Both the position numbers and the translations under genes were made by a program. Of a stretch of 64,000 bases of DNA, positions 52,002 through 60,950 are shown piece after piece (position 1 is the stretch's first letter; the number at the start of each line of letters is the position of its first letter). Source of the DNA: Wukongibacter sp050859025 (lineage in GTDB: Bacteria > Bacillota > Clostridia > Peptostreptococcales > Caminicellaceae); assembly GCF_050859025.1 (NCBI RefSeq), contig NZ_CP138200.1:4774001-4838000 (forward strand), written 5' to 3'. Under the pieces are notes generated by a model that saw nothing but the letters and a program-made list of their open reading frames with translations, was not told the origin of the DNA and searched no databases.

Positions 52002-52270
52002 CTATAGAGATTCCAGTCAAAGCTTTAATTTACGCACATCAAAACTCCTAAGATTCATCGGATATTTTGATATGTGAGCAAATTGTATAATTACCATCTT
52101 AAAAAACTTACTACTACATATAGTCTTAAATTCCCTAGAGCTATACCACCAAAATATACTCTATTTATAAGTAATTAAATTAAGGATGATATTCGCATAT
52201 GCAACCCAGCTAAGTTAGAATTATGCAGTTTCCTCATGTATAAATTAAGATTTACTTGGAACTCTCTATA
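52002..52270. repeat. Palindromic repeat family A, copy 4, interrupted by a B element
   Basis: The left arm (52002-52074) reads CTATAGAGATTCCAGTCAAA and continues to GATATTTTGATATG, matching A copy 3. The right arm (52237-52270) reads GTATAAATTAAGATTTACTT and ends in GGAACTCTCTATA. Between them lies a complete B element. If it is removed, the two arms join into an intact A copy. Confidence 0.88.
52075..52236. mobile_element. Repeat family B, copy 2, inserted in an A element
   Basis: 162 bases with terminal inverted repeats TGAGCAAATTGTATAATT and, inverted, TGAGGAAACTGCATAATT (15 of 18 identical). It shares its ends and several internal stretches with B copy 1 at 23316-23435 but carries about 40 more bases centrally. 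ATGT occurs at both junctions if the element is taken as starting GAG and ending CTC, a possible 4-bp target duplication. There is no coding capacity, so it would depend on a transposase elsewhere. The rest of 51898-52428 is featureless. Confidence 0.72.
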
Positions 52271-52428
52271 CTTGGTAGGAAATATTAATATCCCTTAAGC
52301 ACCTGTAATTTGCTATTTCTATCTTACTGGCTAGACTAGTTAAATTGTCATCAAAGTATAAAACTAATATCCTTTCAAATTTTAGTTTAAAAAGATACTA
52401 GTTTTTTAGAAAAATATAGTAATATATT

Positions 52429-54618
52429 CTATTTAAGTTTTAACTTAGACAGTGCATCTGCAAGAGCAGTGTTGAATGGCTGATTATTTTCTTTTTTCTG
52501 TTGTTTAAGATATTTCGTAACATCCTTCTTCGACCCCTTATCCTTCTCCTTGGCTCTTCTTTGTTTGAAGGCAGAAAGCTTTTCTCTATAACCGCAGCTA
52601 CATACAAATAACTGTCCTTCTCCTTCTCCATGCATCTCCATTTTCTTGTGGCAGTTTGGACATCTTGCGTTTGTCTTTTTACTTATTCCCTTTTTATAAC
52701 CACATTCTCTATCCTGACAAACTAAGAGCTTACCCTTTTTTCCCTTTACTTCTAGTAAATATTTCCCACATTCAGGACATTTACTTCTTGTAAGATTGTC
52801 ATGCTTAAAGGCCGCCGTACTATTTTTTATGTCGTCCACAATGACTCTAGTATATTTCTTCATTTCATTTACAAAGGCATTTCTATTTAATTTTCCTTTA
52901 GCAATTGCTTCTAGCTTTTGTTCCCATTTAGCAGTAAGAGCTGGAGATTTTAAGTCCTCAGGAGCCAGTTTAAGAAGCTGCCTTCCCTTAGATGTAATGA
53001 ATATATCTTTTCCCCTCTTTTCAATTAAATAACTATTAAATAGCTTCTCAATAATATCGGCTCTCGTAGCTACCGTGCCTATTCCTCCAGTTTCTCCGAT
53101 TGTTTTAATCAAATCCTTCTTTTCACCAGCCATATATTTTACTGGATTTTCCATAGCGGAAAGCAAGCTTCCTTCATTAAAGGGTGATGGTGGCTTGGTC
53201 TCTCCTCTAGTTCCTGAAATAGTAGTAGTCTTTAGAACATCTCCTTTGTTCACATCGGGTAATATCTGCTGAGAAATTTCATCCTTTGAATCCTCATCAT
53301 CTAAGTCGTTTTTATAAACTTCCTTCCAGCCTTGACTTATTACCCTTTTACCCTTTGCTATAAATGTTTCTTCACCTATTTGAGCATTTAGGGTTATTTG
53401 TTCATACTCAAAGGGTGGATATAAAACAGCAAGAAATCTTTTAACAACTAAATCATAGATTCTTCTTTCATTATCACTCATAGATCCTAGAAAAACTGAC
53501 TCTTCCGTAGGTATAATTGCATGGTGATCTGAAACCTTACTATTATCTACAAAGCTTTTGTTTGCCTTTATAGGTCTTTTTAAAGCCTTGAAGGCTATGC
53601 TAGAATATGGTCCAATTCCGCAGGCTTTAATTCTATCCTTTAATGTTTCCACTATATCATCTGAAATATATCTTGAATCGGTCCTAGGATAGGTTAATAC
53701 CTTATGATTCTCATAGAGTCTCTGCATAATTGAAAGTGTTTCCTTAGCAGAATATCCAAATATTCTATTTGCATCTCTTTGAAGCTCTGTTAAATCATAT
53801 AATCTAGGGGAAAGCTTCTTTTTATTGATCTTACTAATTTCACAAACCTTAGCGTTTTTATTCTGAATTGACTTTAATATTGTATCTACTTTCTCCCTAT
53901 TAAAGGTCTTAATATCCTTAGTTTTACTATCCTGCCAAGTTAACTTCAATTTATTTGCTATGGCTGTAATGCCATAAAAGGTCTTAGGTTTAAAAACTCT
54001 TATCTCTTCTTCTCTTTTTGCTATCATTGCTAGGGTAGGAGTCTGAACCCTTCCACAGGATAGCTGTGCATTATATTTACATGTCAAAGCCCTAGTAGCA
54101 TTAATTCCAACGATCCAGTCAACCTCCGCTCTTGTGACGGCTGCTGCATAAAGATTCTCATAGTCCTTTCCATTTCTCAGATTATCAAAGCCTGCCTTGA
54201 TTGCCTTGTCTGTAACCGATGAAATCCAAAGACGCTTAATAGGTTTCTTTGCCCTCACCTTCTCTATTATCCATCTTGCTACAAGTTCACCTTCTCTTCC
54301 AGCATCGGTTGCAATAACAATCTCGCTAACGTCCTTTCTCAGCATCTGGGTTTTTACTGCATTAAATTGCTTACCACTCTTCTTTATAACAACAAGCTTT
54401 AAATGAGATGGCAGCATTGGCAAATCTTCTATTTTCCATGATGAATAATTTTTATTATAGACCTCTGGATCAGCTAGTGTAACTAAATGTCCAAGAGCCC
54501 AAGTAACAATATACTTACTGCCCTCTATATATCCATTACCTTTTTTATTACAATTTAATACCCTTGCTAATTCTCTTCCTACAGATGGCTTTTCAGCTAA
54601 TACTAATGTTTTACCCAT
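52429..54618 (-). CDS. topB: DNA topoisomerase III
   Basis: A 729-residue type IA topoisomerase. The TOPRIM domain begins GKTLVLAEKPSVGRELARVL and contains IATDAGREGELVARWI. The catalytic tyrosine is in VLTYPRTDSRYISDD. TGGIGTVATRADIIEKLFN closes the core. The C-terminus has two zinc-ribbon repeats (CPECGKYL...CQDRECGYKKG and CPNCHKKM...CSCGYREK) and a basic tail. It decatenates and relaxes DNA. The frame extends 18 codons upstream, but ATG 54618, after AAAGGAATG, starts the conserved region. It follows the HAD gene by 13 bases. Confidence 0.95.
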   Translation of the reverse strand: MGKTLVLAEKPSVGRELARVLNCNKKGNGYIEGSKYIVTWALGHLVTLADPEVYNKNYSSWKIEDLPMLPSHLKLVVIKKSGKQFNAVKTQMLRKDVSEIVIATDAGREGELVARWIIEKVRAKKPIKRLWISSVTDKAIKAGFDNLRNGKDYENLYAAAVTRAEVDWIVGINATRALTCKYNAQLSCGRVQTPTLAMIAKREEEIRVFKPKTFYGITAIANKLKLTWQDSKTKDIKTFNREKVDTILKSIQNKNAKVCEISKINKKKLSPRLYDLTELQRDANRIFGYSAKETLSIMQRLYENHKVLTYPRTDSRYISDDIVETLKDRIKACGIGPYSSIAFKALKRPIKANKSFVDNSKVSDHHAIIPTEESVFLGSMSDNERRIYDLVVKRFLAVLYPPFEYEQITLNAQIGEETFIAKGKRVISQGWKEVYKNDLDDEDSKDEISQQILPDVNKGDVLKTTTISGTRGETKPPSPFNEGSLLSAMENPVKYMAGEKKDLIKTIGETGGIGTVATRADIIEKLFNSYLIEKRGKDIFITSKGRQLLKLAPEDLKSPALTAKWEQKLEAIAKGKLNRNAFVNEMKKYTRVIVDDIKNSTAAFKHDNLTRSKCPECGKYLLEVKGKKGKLLVCQDRECGYKKGISKKTNARCPNCHKKMEMHGEGEGQLFVCSCGYREKLSAFKQRRAKEKDKGSKKDVTKYLKQQKKENNQPFNTALADALSKLKLK

Positions 54619-54631
54619 GATAACATTCCTT

Positions 54632-55498
54632 TCAATATGCTTCTTGTAATTTCTTTGGTTCTTCATATGCATCCTGCATTATAAAGTTCACTACACTATC
54701 CTGTTGATTCTCTCCAATTATCTCCGTTGCACGATCTTTAAGTTCAGCCTTGGCATTATTTACGGCTATGGCTCTATCGGCTCCTTCAAACATATGCATA
54801 TCATTTACATTATCACCAAATACAATTGTTTCATAGCCCTCCAAATTTTCAAGCTCCATTAGGGTCTTTATGGCCTGCCTTTTTGTAGCCCTTTTATCGA
54901 GTATAGTAAGCCAGTACCACCCTGGAGAGTATTGGTTTTCCATAGCATGTATTTCTAATAGCTCCGAATAATTTTCATTTAAATAATTTGTTAGCTCAAC
55001 TAAATTTTCCTTCTTCTCCATTATAATGAATGATATAACCCTATCATCAAGGGCTTCTTCTATAACCTTTAGCTGTCTTAATCTCTTATCCTTTGCCTTT
55101 TTTCTATCTTCTAGATACCATTTCATCCCATAATTATCCGCTTCTTTATAGTATAGATTATTTTTTCTGCCATCATAGCATGATATAAAGGGGTTACAAT
55201 TATGTCTTTGTATTATATCTAAAATCTCTAGGGATATTTCACTTGAGATATTATTTACAACAAGATGTTTACCTGTCTTATAATCGGTAATGTATGCTCC
55301 ATTACCTCCTATTATAGGCATCCTCAAGGGCAAGTCCTGTAATATTTCCTTTATTGAATATACATTTCTTGCACTGGCTACAGTAAATTTTATATTGTCA
55401 TTTATCAGTTTAGTCAAGGTTTTCCTAGCATATCTAGAAAGAGTTGCATTATTTCTAAGAAGAGTTCCATCTAAATCACTTATATATATCCTATTCAT
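54632..55498 (-). CDS. Cof-type HAD-superfamily phosphatase
   Basis: A 288-residue hydrolase. Motif I is YISDLDGTLLRNNATLS, with the nucleophile aspartate. Motif II is in FTVASARN, and motif III/IV lie in the lysine region KRQAIKTLMELENLEG and VFGDNVNDMHMFEGADRAIAV. The C2-type cap between about 90 and 190 places it in the Cof group that acts on sugar phosphates or flavin mononucleotide. ATG 55498, five bases after GGAGG, is preferred to 55519. The substrate is not deducible. It is upstream of topB in the same operon. Confidence 0.9.
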   Translation of the reverse strand: MNRIYISDLDGTLLRNNATLSRYARKTLTKLINDNIKFTVASARNVYSIKEILQDLPLRMPIIGGNGAYITDYKTGKHLVVNNISSEISLEILDIIQRHNCNPFISCYDGRKNNLYYKEADNYGMKWYLEDRKKAKDKRLRQLKVIEEALDDRVISFIIMEKKENLVELTNYLNENYSELLEIHAMENQYSPGWYWLTILDKRATKRQAIKTLMELENLEGYETIVFGDNVNDMHMFEGADRAIAVNNAKAELKDRATEIIGENQQDSVVNFIMQDAYEEPKKLQEAY

Positions 55499-55519
55499 CC
55501 AAACCTCCAAAGTAGTCAT

Positions 55520-55779
55520 TTAACCCATCTTATAATATTTTTCACTTTATTATCAGTACTTAGGGTTTTATTATAGTCTTAATTATACCATTATGTTATA
55601 ATATGGTGTATTTTTATTTATTCTTAAATAAAAATAGAAAGTCTTTTATAAACATTCTGAAGGTTGACTTTTTTGAAATGTATAAAAGAAATCATGAAGT
55701 TATCCTGAGCTTTATAAAGTTTATAAGTTCCTATGTAGTATAATAACATCCAAATTTTAAAATAGAAAGGCTTGATAAA
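55520..55779 (+). other. Divergent intergenic region with an AT hairpin
   Basis: TATAAT at 55597-55602 may be the -10 box for the MFS gene. TATTTTTATTTA and TAAATAAAAATA (55609-55636) form a 12-bp AT-only stem close to the presumed transcription start, at the 5' end of a leader of about 170 bases. A 60-codon frame on the other strand here has no ribosome site and was not accepted. Confidence 0.4.
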
Positions 55780-56937
55780 ATGACGGCTATAATAAATCAT
55801 TTCCAATACATATATTTTGTTTTCTATTTTACTATTGCAATATTTTCTGCCTTTACAATACCCTATCTAAATAGTCTTAACTTTAGCAATACGGAAGTTG
55901 GCTTCATGATGTCTCTACTGTATCTTTCTGGAGTTGTAGGACAATCATTAACGGGTTATGCATGTGATTTAAAAGGAACCATTAAAAAGGTATTTTTCTT
56001 ATGGATGATATTTTTAGCAACATCAGTTTTTATATTTTTTAAATTAGACAGCTACATTGGACTTATTGTTTTTATCTCAATAATAGGTTGCTTTCAATCA
56101 TCTGTATTTGCCCTATTGGATAGTTGGGTAATGGAGAGTCATGAGATTGTAAAGAACACCTTTGGTCCTATACGAGCATTTGGCTCCATCGGTTGGGGTA
56201 TATCTACTCTAATAGTTGGAAAAATGATCGATAAACTTGGATGGGGAATAATAGGTAAGCTATATATAGTTTTTACTTTTATACTTCTATTAATTAGTTA
56301 CAGAGCTAGGGATGCAAAACATGACGTCCATGACATGGATACAGATCCCATTACATTTGAAAGTCTTAAAATTCTACAAAAAAACAGAAAGTATATATCT
56401 CTTCTTGTCATATTCTTTTTATTATATTTTTCATTTCATGCGATTGGAATGTTCTCCGTTATATTAATCGACGACTTTGGGGGAACAAAAACTCATATTG
56501 GCTTGTTTTGGTTATTAACTGCCCTTAGTGAGGTTCCCATCCTGTTAAATGCTAAAAAGCTGATGAAGAAGCTAAAACCTTCTTTTTTACTGATAGTTTC
56601 TTCATTCTTTTTCTTTCTAAGAACCTTACTAACTGCCTTTACGAACAGTGTAATTTCAATAATTTTATTATCTCTCTTACAGATATTATCCTTTAGTATT
56701 CTCATATTTATATCTAAATATCTGATAGATGACGTAAGCCCTAGTCACCTAAAGACATCTTCTCAGACTATTGCTACGGCATTTTCATCTGGACTTAGTG
56801 GAATCATAGCCTTTAACCTATCAGGATATCTTGCTGACAAAATAGGAACAAAAAACATGCTATTTTTCGTATCAAGCCTGTGTATAATAGCCTTTATCTT
56901 AAGTATCAAATACTATAGAGATGATATTTTAAGTTAA
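55780..56937 (+). CDS. MFS transporter (MFS_1-like / phenylpropionate-permease-like)
   Basis: A 385-residue transporter with twelve helices. It begins with the short cytoplasmic MTAIINHFQY and the helix YIYFVFYFTIAIFSAFTIPYLNSLNFSNTEVGFM, as in LacY- and HcaT-like proteins. SWVMESHEIVKNTFGPIRAFGSIGWG holds the strongly conserved GxxRxxGSIG pattern of this branch. The start follows AGAAAGG. It is convergent with the MocR gene, 6 bases away. The substrate is unknown. Confidence 0.87.
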   Translation: MTAIINHFQYIYFVFYFTIAIFSAFTIPYLNSLNFSNTEVGFMMSLLYLSGVVGQSLTGYACDLKGTIKKVFFLWMIFLATSVFIFFKLDSYIGLIVFISIIGCFQSSVFALLDSWVMESHEIVKNTFGPIRAFGSIGWGISTLIVGKMIDKLGWGIIGKLYIVFTFILLLISYRARDAKHDVHDMDTDPITFESLKILQKNRKYISLLVIFFLLYFSFHAIGMFSVILIDDFGGTKTHIGLFWLLTALSEVPILLNAKKLMKKLKPSFLLIVSSFFFFLRTLLTAFTNSVISIILLSLLQILSFSILIFISKYLIDDVSPSHLKTSSQTIATAFSSGLSGIIAFNLSGYLADKIGTKNMLFFVSSLCIIAFILSIKYYRDDILS

Positions 56938-56943
56938 CTCAGA

Positions 56944-58287
56944 TTAATGTTCTTTTTTCATCCTATATATTTCCTCAAACAATATTCTTATGCCGATTTT
57001 AATTTTCTCTTGAGACAACTTGGATATACATATTCTTAAGCTGTTTTCATTAGGATTATTTCCAATGAAGAATCTTTTTGCAGGTGCAACATAAATATCT
57101 TTTTCTTTAAGTCTTCTAGCTAAGGTATTTGCATTAATTGTCTTATCTAATTTTAGCCAAACAAGGAATCCCGTTTTAGGAATAAAGATTTCCGCGCCCT
57201 CCGTATCTATGTCCTTTAGACATCTCCTGAAGTAATCCATCTTTATCTTATATTTTTTTTGAACTTTCTTGATATGATTATTATACATTCCGCTATTAAT
57301 AAAAATTTCTAAGCCTCCTTGAGCCAATACCGATGTGTGTAAATCATAATGTCTTTTATGTTTTAAAAATTCTTTTTTCAATTTTTCATGCAGTACTACT
57401 GCTCCCACTCTTATTCCAGGCATAAATGCTTTAGAAAAGCTCTTTACATAGACAACCCTTTCCGATATATCATAATAAAACATAGGTAGTGACTTCTTGT
57501 TTATATCAATATCACCTAGATAATCATCTTCAACAATATAGACATCATGTTTTTCAGCCAACTCAATAATTCTCTTTTTTTCATTTTCTGTGTAACTCGT
57601 CCCAGATGGGTTGTGAAATCTGGGAATTGTATAAAAAATCTTTATGTTTTCATTGATAAAAATTTTCTCTAGCTGTTCAAAATCTATTCCATTATAATCT
57701 CGACCTATTCCTATTAATTTATCTCCATTTAGTTCTACTAAGCCATGTATTAAGCTATATGTAGGCTGCTCAACTAAAATATTCTTTTTTCCATTTGGAA
57801 ATGGCATTTTTAATAATATACTTAGGGCTTGTTGTGAACCTGAAGTAATGAAGATTTTTTCTTCTGTAGTAAATATTTGGTGTTCACTAAAATGATTTGC
57901 TAGTACCTTCCTCAGAGACTCTAGCCCCTGTGTATGACTATATGAAAATAAATTATTCTTGTATATCTCTACAGATCTGTTTATACAATGATTGAACTCT
58001 TTATATGGCAGTAATTTAGGTTCAGGCATTAGCGATGAAAAATCAATGGAATCGTATTCATCATTATCTGAATTATTCTTCTCTACAAGATAATATCCAC
58101 TCTTAGGGATTGAATATATTTTATGATTCATTTCAAGCTCCTTGTAGGCTCTTATCACCGTGGATTTATTACAATTATATTTACTAGCTAATAATCTTAT
58201 AGAAGGCAATCTGTCTCCTTGCTTTAACTGGTTCTCTGAAACTAGCTTCTCAATATAATCAATTATTGTCTCATATTTTCTTTTCAT
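56944..58287 (-). CDS. MocR-family regulator (GntR helix-turn-helix fused to aminotransferase)
   Basis: A 447-residue regulator. Residues 1-70 form a GntR winged helix (YETIIDYIEKLVSENQLKQGDRLPSIRLLASKYNCNKSTVIRAYKEL). The rest is a fold-type I aminotransferase domain with SGSQQALSILLKMPF, PRFHNPSGTSYTENE, VEDDYLGDID and the PLP lysine in VVYVKSFSKAFMPGIRVG. MocR proteins use PLP or an aldimine to sense metabolites and usually act on a divergent gene. ATG 58287 follows GGGAGTGG; the longer frame overlaps the divergent gene and is not credible. Binding sites at 58341-58380 support control of the facing aminotransferase. Confidence 0.9.
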   Translation of the reverse strand: MKRKYETIIDYIEKLVSENQLKQGDRLPSIRLLASKYNCNKSTVIRAYKELEMNHKIYSIPKSGYYLVEKNNSDNDEYDSIDFSSLMPEPKLLPYKEFNHCINRSVEIYKNNLFSYSHTQGLESLRKVLANHFSEHQIFTTEEKIFITSGSQQALSILLKMPFPNGKKNILVEQPTYSLIHGLVELNGDKLIGIGRDYNGIDFEQLEKIFINENIKIFYTIPRFHNPSGTSYTENEKKRIIELAEKHDVYIVEDDYLGDIDINKKSLPMFYYDISERVVYVKSFSKAFMPGIRVGAVVLHEKLKKEFLKHKRHYDLHTSVLAQGGLEIFINSGMYNNHIKKVQKKYKIKMDYFRRCLKDIDTEGAEIFIPKTGFLVWLKLDKTINANTLARRLKEKDIYVAPAKRFFIGNNPNENSLRICISKLSQEKIKIGIRILFEEIYRMKKEH

Positions 58288-58340
58288 AATTCCACTCCCA
58301 TTTATTTTATAACTTTCGCATTTCATAGTACAGATACCTC

Positions 58341-58380
58341 TGTACCGGTACAAAAGTCCATTTTTGATATTGTACCGTAT
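58341..58380. promoter_or_regulatory. Putative MocR binding sites
   Basis: TGTACCGGTACA (58341-58352) and TGTACCGTAT (58371-58380) begin exactly 30 bases apart, three helical turns, as same-face direct repeats. A further GTACAG lies at 58329. A TATAAT box at 58404-58409 follows without a good -35 box, which suits activation by the bound MocR protein. Confidence 0.65.
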
Positions 58381-58442
58381 ATTTTCACTAGATATAATTT
58401 GATTATAATAGAAAACTAAAATATAAGAAAGGGGTTTGTAAC

Positions 58443-59639
58443 ATGGGAGACATAAAATTAGATCATATTTTAGACTGTTGTCCAATTGTTAAGACCGATA
58501 TTGTAAGAGCTGAAAATACCCACTTATTCAGTAGTGAGGGTAAAAAAATTATCGATTTTGAATCAGGGATATGGTCTACTGCCTTAGGCCATAGTAATCC
58601 AAGGATAAATAGGGTAATGATAGAACAGGTAAAAAAAATCATCCATACACATTATAAGTTAACCTGTAATACTGCAGAGATTTTAGCTGTAAAATTACTC
58701 AATATCCTTGACTTTCAGGATGGAAAGGCCGTATTTTTATGTTCTGGCAGTGAATCAGTAGAACTAAGTATAAGACTTTCAAAATTAATTTCAAATCGAG
58801 ATAAGCTATTAACATTTTCTAATTCCTACTTATCTGCATATTTAAGTACCAGTTTTCCCAGAGATGAAAATTTGTGGGAACAAATAGATTTTCTAAAATG
58901 CAATAATTGTATAAAAAAGGATTGTACAAAGGAGTGCGATATACTTAAGGATATTGAGTTTGATGACATCGCTGCCTTCGTTCTTGAGTCCGGAAATTCA
59001 GGTGGGAGAGTTCTTTTGCCGCCATATAAGCTAGTAAAGTTCTTAGCTTCTAATGTGAAAAAAACTGGAGGGACAATCATCGCTAACGAAGTTACCACGG
59101 GGTTTGGAAGAACGGGAAAATGGTTTGGTTTCAATCATTATGATATACAACCAGACTTTGTTTCACTCGGTAAGGCCCTTGGTAATGGGTATCCAATTAG
59201 CGCAGTAGTAATGCGAAAGGATATCTCTAATCGAGTAGAAGAAAAAAACTTTGCCTATGCCCAATCCCATCAAAATGATCCCCTTGGATGTGCAGTTGCT
59301 AATGAAGTTATAAATATCTTTAAAGAGGATAATATAATTGATCGTTCAATGGAAATAGGTGAGTTTTTTCTTGATCAATTGAAAAAAATCCAAGATTCTA
59401 CTTCAATTGTCTCTGAAGTTAGGGGAAGGGGCTCTATGCTCGCCATGGATCTAAGCATTAGTAACACTACAGAGATCATCTTAGAAAAAATGCTGGAAAA
59501 AGGCTTTTTTATCGGAACAACACCAGTCTCTAACTCTTTAAGATTCTATCCAGCCCTTACTATATCTAAGAATGATATTCTAAGCATGTGTACAGCACTT
59601 ATGGAGGTACTAAACGAAATGGAAGATCGACATATATAA
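58443..59639 (+). CDS. Class-III aminotransferase
   Basis: A 398-residue PLP enzyme of the acetylornithine/4-aminobutyrate group. FLCSGSESVELSIRL near residues 97-112 binds the cofactor phosphate, ANEVTTGFGRTGKWFGF contains the PLP aspartate-type region and QPDFVSLGKALGNGYPISAVVM the catalytic lysine. A cysteine-rich insert, LKCNNCIKKDCTKEC, sits near 155 and is not usual in the family. It is divergent from the MocR gene and probably under its control. The substrate is unknown: an amine or amino acid related to gamma-aminobutyrate is one option. The start ATG follows AAAGGGG. Confidence 0.87.
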   Translation: MGDIKLDHILDCCPIVKTDIVRAENTHLFSSEGKKIIDFESGIWSTALGHSNPRINRVMIEQVKKIIHTHYKLTCNTAEILAVKLLNILDFQDGKAVFLCSGSESVELSIRLSKLISNRDKLLTFSNSYLSAYLSTSFPRDENLWEQIDFLKCNNCIKKDCTKECDILKDIEFDDIAAFVLESGNSGGRVLLPPYKLVKFLASNVKKTGGTIIANEVTTGFGRTGKWFGFNHYDIQPDFVSLGKALGNGYPISAVVMRKDISNRVEEKNFAYAQSHQNDPLGCAVANEVINIFKEDNIIDRSMEIGEFFLDQLKKIQDSTSIVSEVRGRGSMLAMDLSISNTTEIILEKMLEKGFFIGTTPVSNSLRFYPALTISKNDILSMCTALMEVLNEMEDRHI

Positions 59640-59746
59640 TTAGAACAACTAGGTAGTTCCTACTAAGAGTTCTTCAATATATGAACCTTCATTTTGCTAG
59701 GAGAAGAAGTCAATTAAATATAAATATAATAGAGAGAGAATAAAAT

Positions 59747-60264
59747 ATGAATAATGATAGAGAAAATCCAATTGGGCTACAATTATCGCCGTTATGCTTG
59801 GTATGGTTTTATTTTTCATTGGAGATTTAGAGAGTGGAAATCTTTTTGGGAACTTTATAGGTGTTTTAAGTGGTATCGCAATGGCAGCATTTATCATTCT
59901 TTTAAAGCTTCAAGCTGAAGATTCCCCCATAGAAATTACTTTAGTCGGTAATATTATCACATTTGTTATCGGTTTTCCATTCTTCTTTCTATCTGTTCCA
60001 AGTATGAATAGTGTTTCGGGATTATTAATACTAGGAGTATTTCAGCTAGGAATCCCATATATTTTATACACAACGTCTATTAAGCATGTATCAGCTGTTG
60101 AAGCTGTTTTAATCCCATTTATAGAGCCTCTGCTCAATCCGGTTTGGGTATTTTTAGTTACTTCAGAATCTCCTGGCGGTTATGGTTTTGTGGGAGGTTC
60201 AATCGTTGTTATTGCCTTAATCACAAGAGGATTATATCAACAAAGGAAAAAAATATTTATTTAG
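59747..60264 (+). pseudogene. Remnant of an EamA/DMT transporter
   Basis: The frame 59761-60264 reads SNWATIIAVMLGMVLFFIGD, then MAAFIILLKLQAEDSP, YILYTTSIKHVSAVEAVLIPFIEPLLNPVWVFL, which is the second EamA repeat of a ten-helix exporter. The first repeat is absent. An ATG at 59747 with AGAGAGAG upstream is in another frame and stops after about 23 codons, so the start region is also frameshifted. An internal ATG at 59794 lacks a ribosome site. It therefore looks like a 5'-truncated, dead transporter left beside the aminotransferase, with which it may once have formed an operon. Confidence 0.7.
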
Positions 60265-60289
60265 GATGGTACTTTTCTTTGAAAAATAA

Positions 60290-60325
60290 AGGAGCAATCA
60301 GATTAAATTTTATCTAATTGCTCCT
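60290..60325. terminator. Bidirectional terminator-like hairpin
   Basis: AGGAGCAATCAGAT and ATCTAATTGCTCCT pair with one mismatch around an 8-base loop. It lies between the transporter remnant and the convergent DUF3795 gene. Confidence 0.8.
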
Positions 60326-60341
60326 GTTAACTAATATATCA

Positions 60342-60902
60342 TCACTTTTTCATATGACGAAAACCAATCTTTAAAAGAAATCCATTAAACCATGTAAACT
60401 TAAAGGCATTTTTTCTTAAGTCCTTTCCACAGTTATTGCATTTGCTAGAATACCAAGAAAAAATAGTTTGACACTCTGGACAATGCCATCTTTTTTCTTG
60501 CTCTTTAAGCCACTGATCAACTCCCGCTTTTTTAATCGTATTTAGGTTTCCTTCTTTCTCCTTTAAATGTGGCAATACCTTTTCACCTTTTTTATGGGCA
60601 ATAAGTATTTCACACGGATAATCACTGCAATCTGAACAATGCTCAATAGCTCTATCCTTTGCGCAGGTTTTTATCTTACAGGATCTACAGTTGATAAATA
60701 CATTGTTCGACTTACATCCATGACACTTTAACTTCAAATCACTCTCTTCATAGGGTAATCCCTGTGCTTCTTGAAATTCCTTTACTGTGGATTCTGTCCA
60801 AAATGAAGCAAACTTACTCTTATCTCCTGTTTTATGAGCTACTAGAACATCACATGCTCCACAATAAAGTCCACAATATGAATCATAATTATACTCGCCC
60901 AT
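60342..60902 (-). CDS. DUF3795 cysteine-rich protein with C-terminal zinc ribbon
   Basis: A 186-residue protein. The N-terminal DUF3795 region has YCGLYCGACDVLVAHKTGD, CHGCKSNNVFINCRSCKIKTCAKDR and HCSDCSDYPCEIL, providing about ten cysteines for metal or iron-sulfur binding. A second module near 140-160 (WHCPECQTIFSWYSSKCNNCGKDL) is a classic four-cysteine zinc ribbon. DUF3795 proteins are common in anaerobes and have no known function. The start follows GGGGGAAG. It is transcribed away from the following GIY-YIG-like gene by a 48-base gap on the same strand. Confidence 0.85.
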   Translation of the reverse strand: MGEYNYDSYCGLYCGACDVLVAHKTGDKSKFASFWTESTVKEFQEAQGLPYEESDLKLKCHGCKSNNVFINCRSCKIKTCAKDRAIEHCSDCSDYPCEILIAHKKGEKVLPHLKEKEGNLNTIKKAGVDQWLKEQEKRWHCPECQTIFSWYSSKCNNCGKDLRKNAFKFTWFNGFLLKIGFRHMKK

Positions 60903-60950
60903 AATAATCTTCCCCCTTTGGTTTCACCGTTTAAGTTTAGTTTTATTCTA

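Noticed and set aside
55624..55806. A 60-codon minus-strand frame before the MFS gene
   Set aside because: No ribosome site and it overlaps the start and leader of the plus-strand MFS gene.
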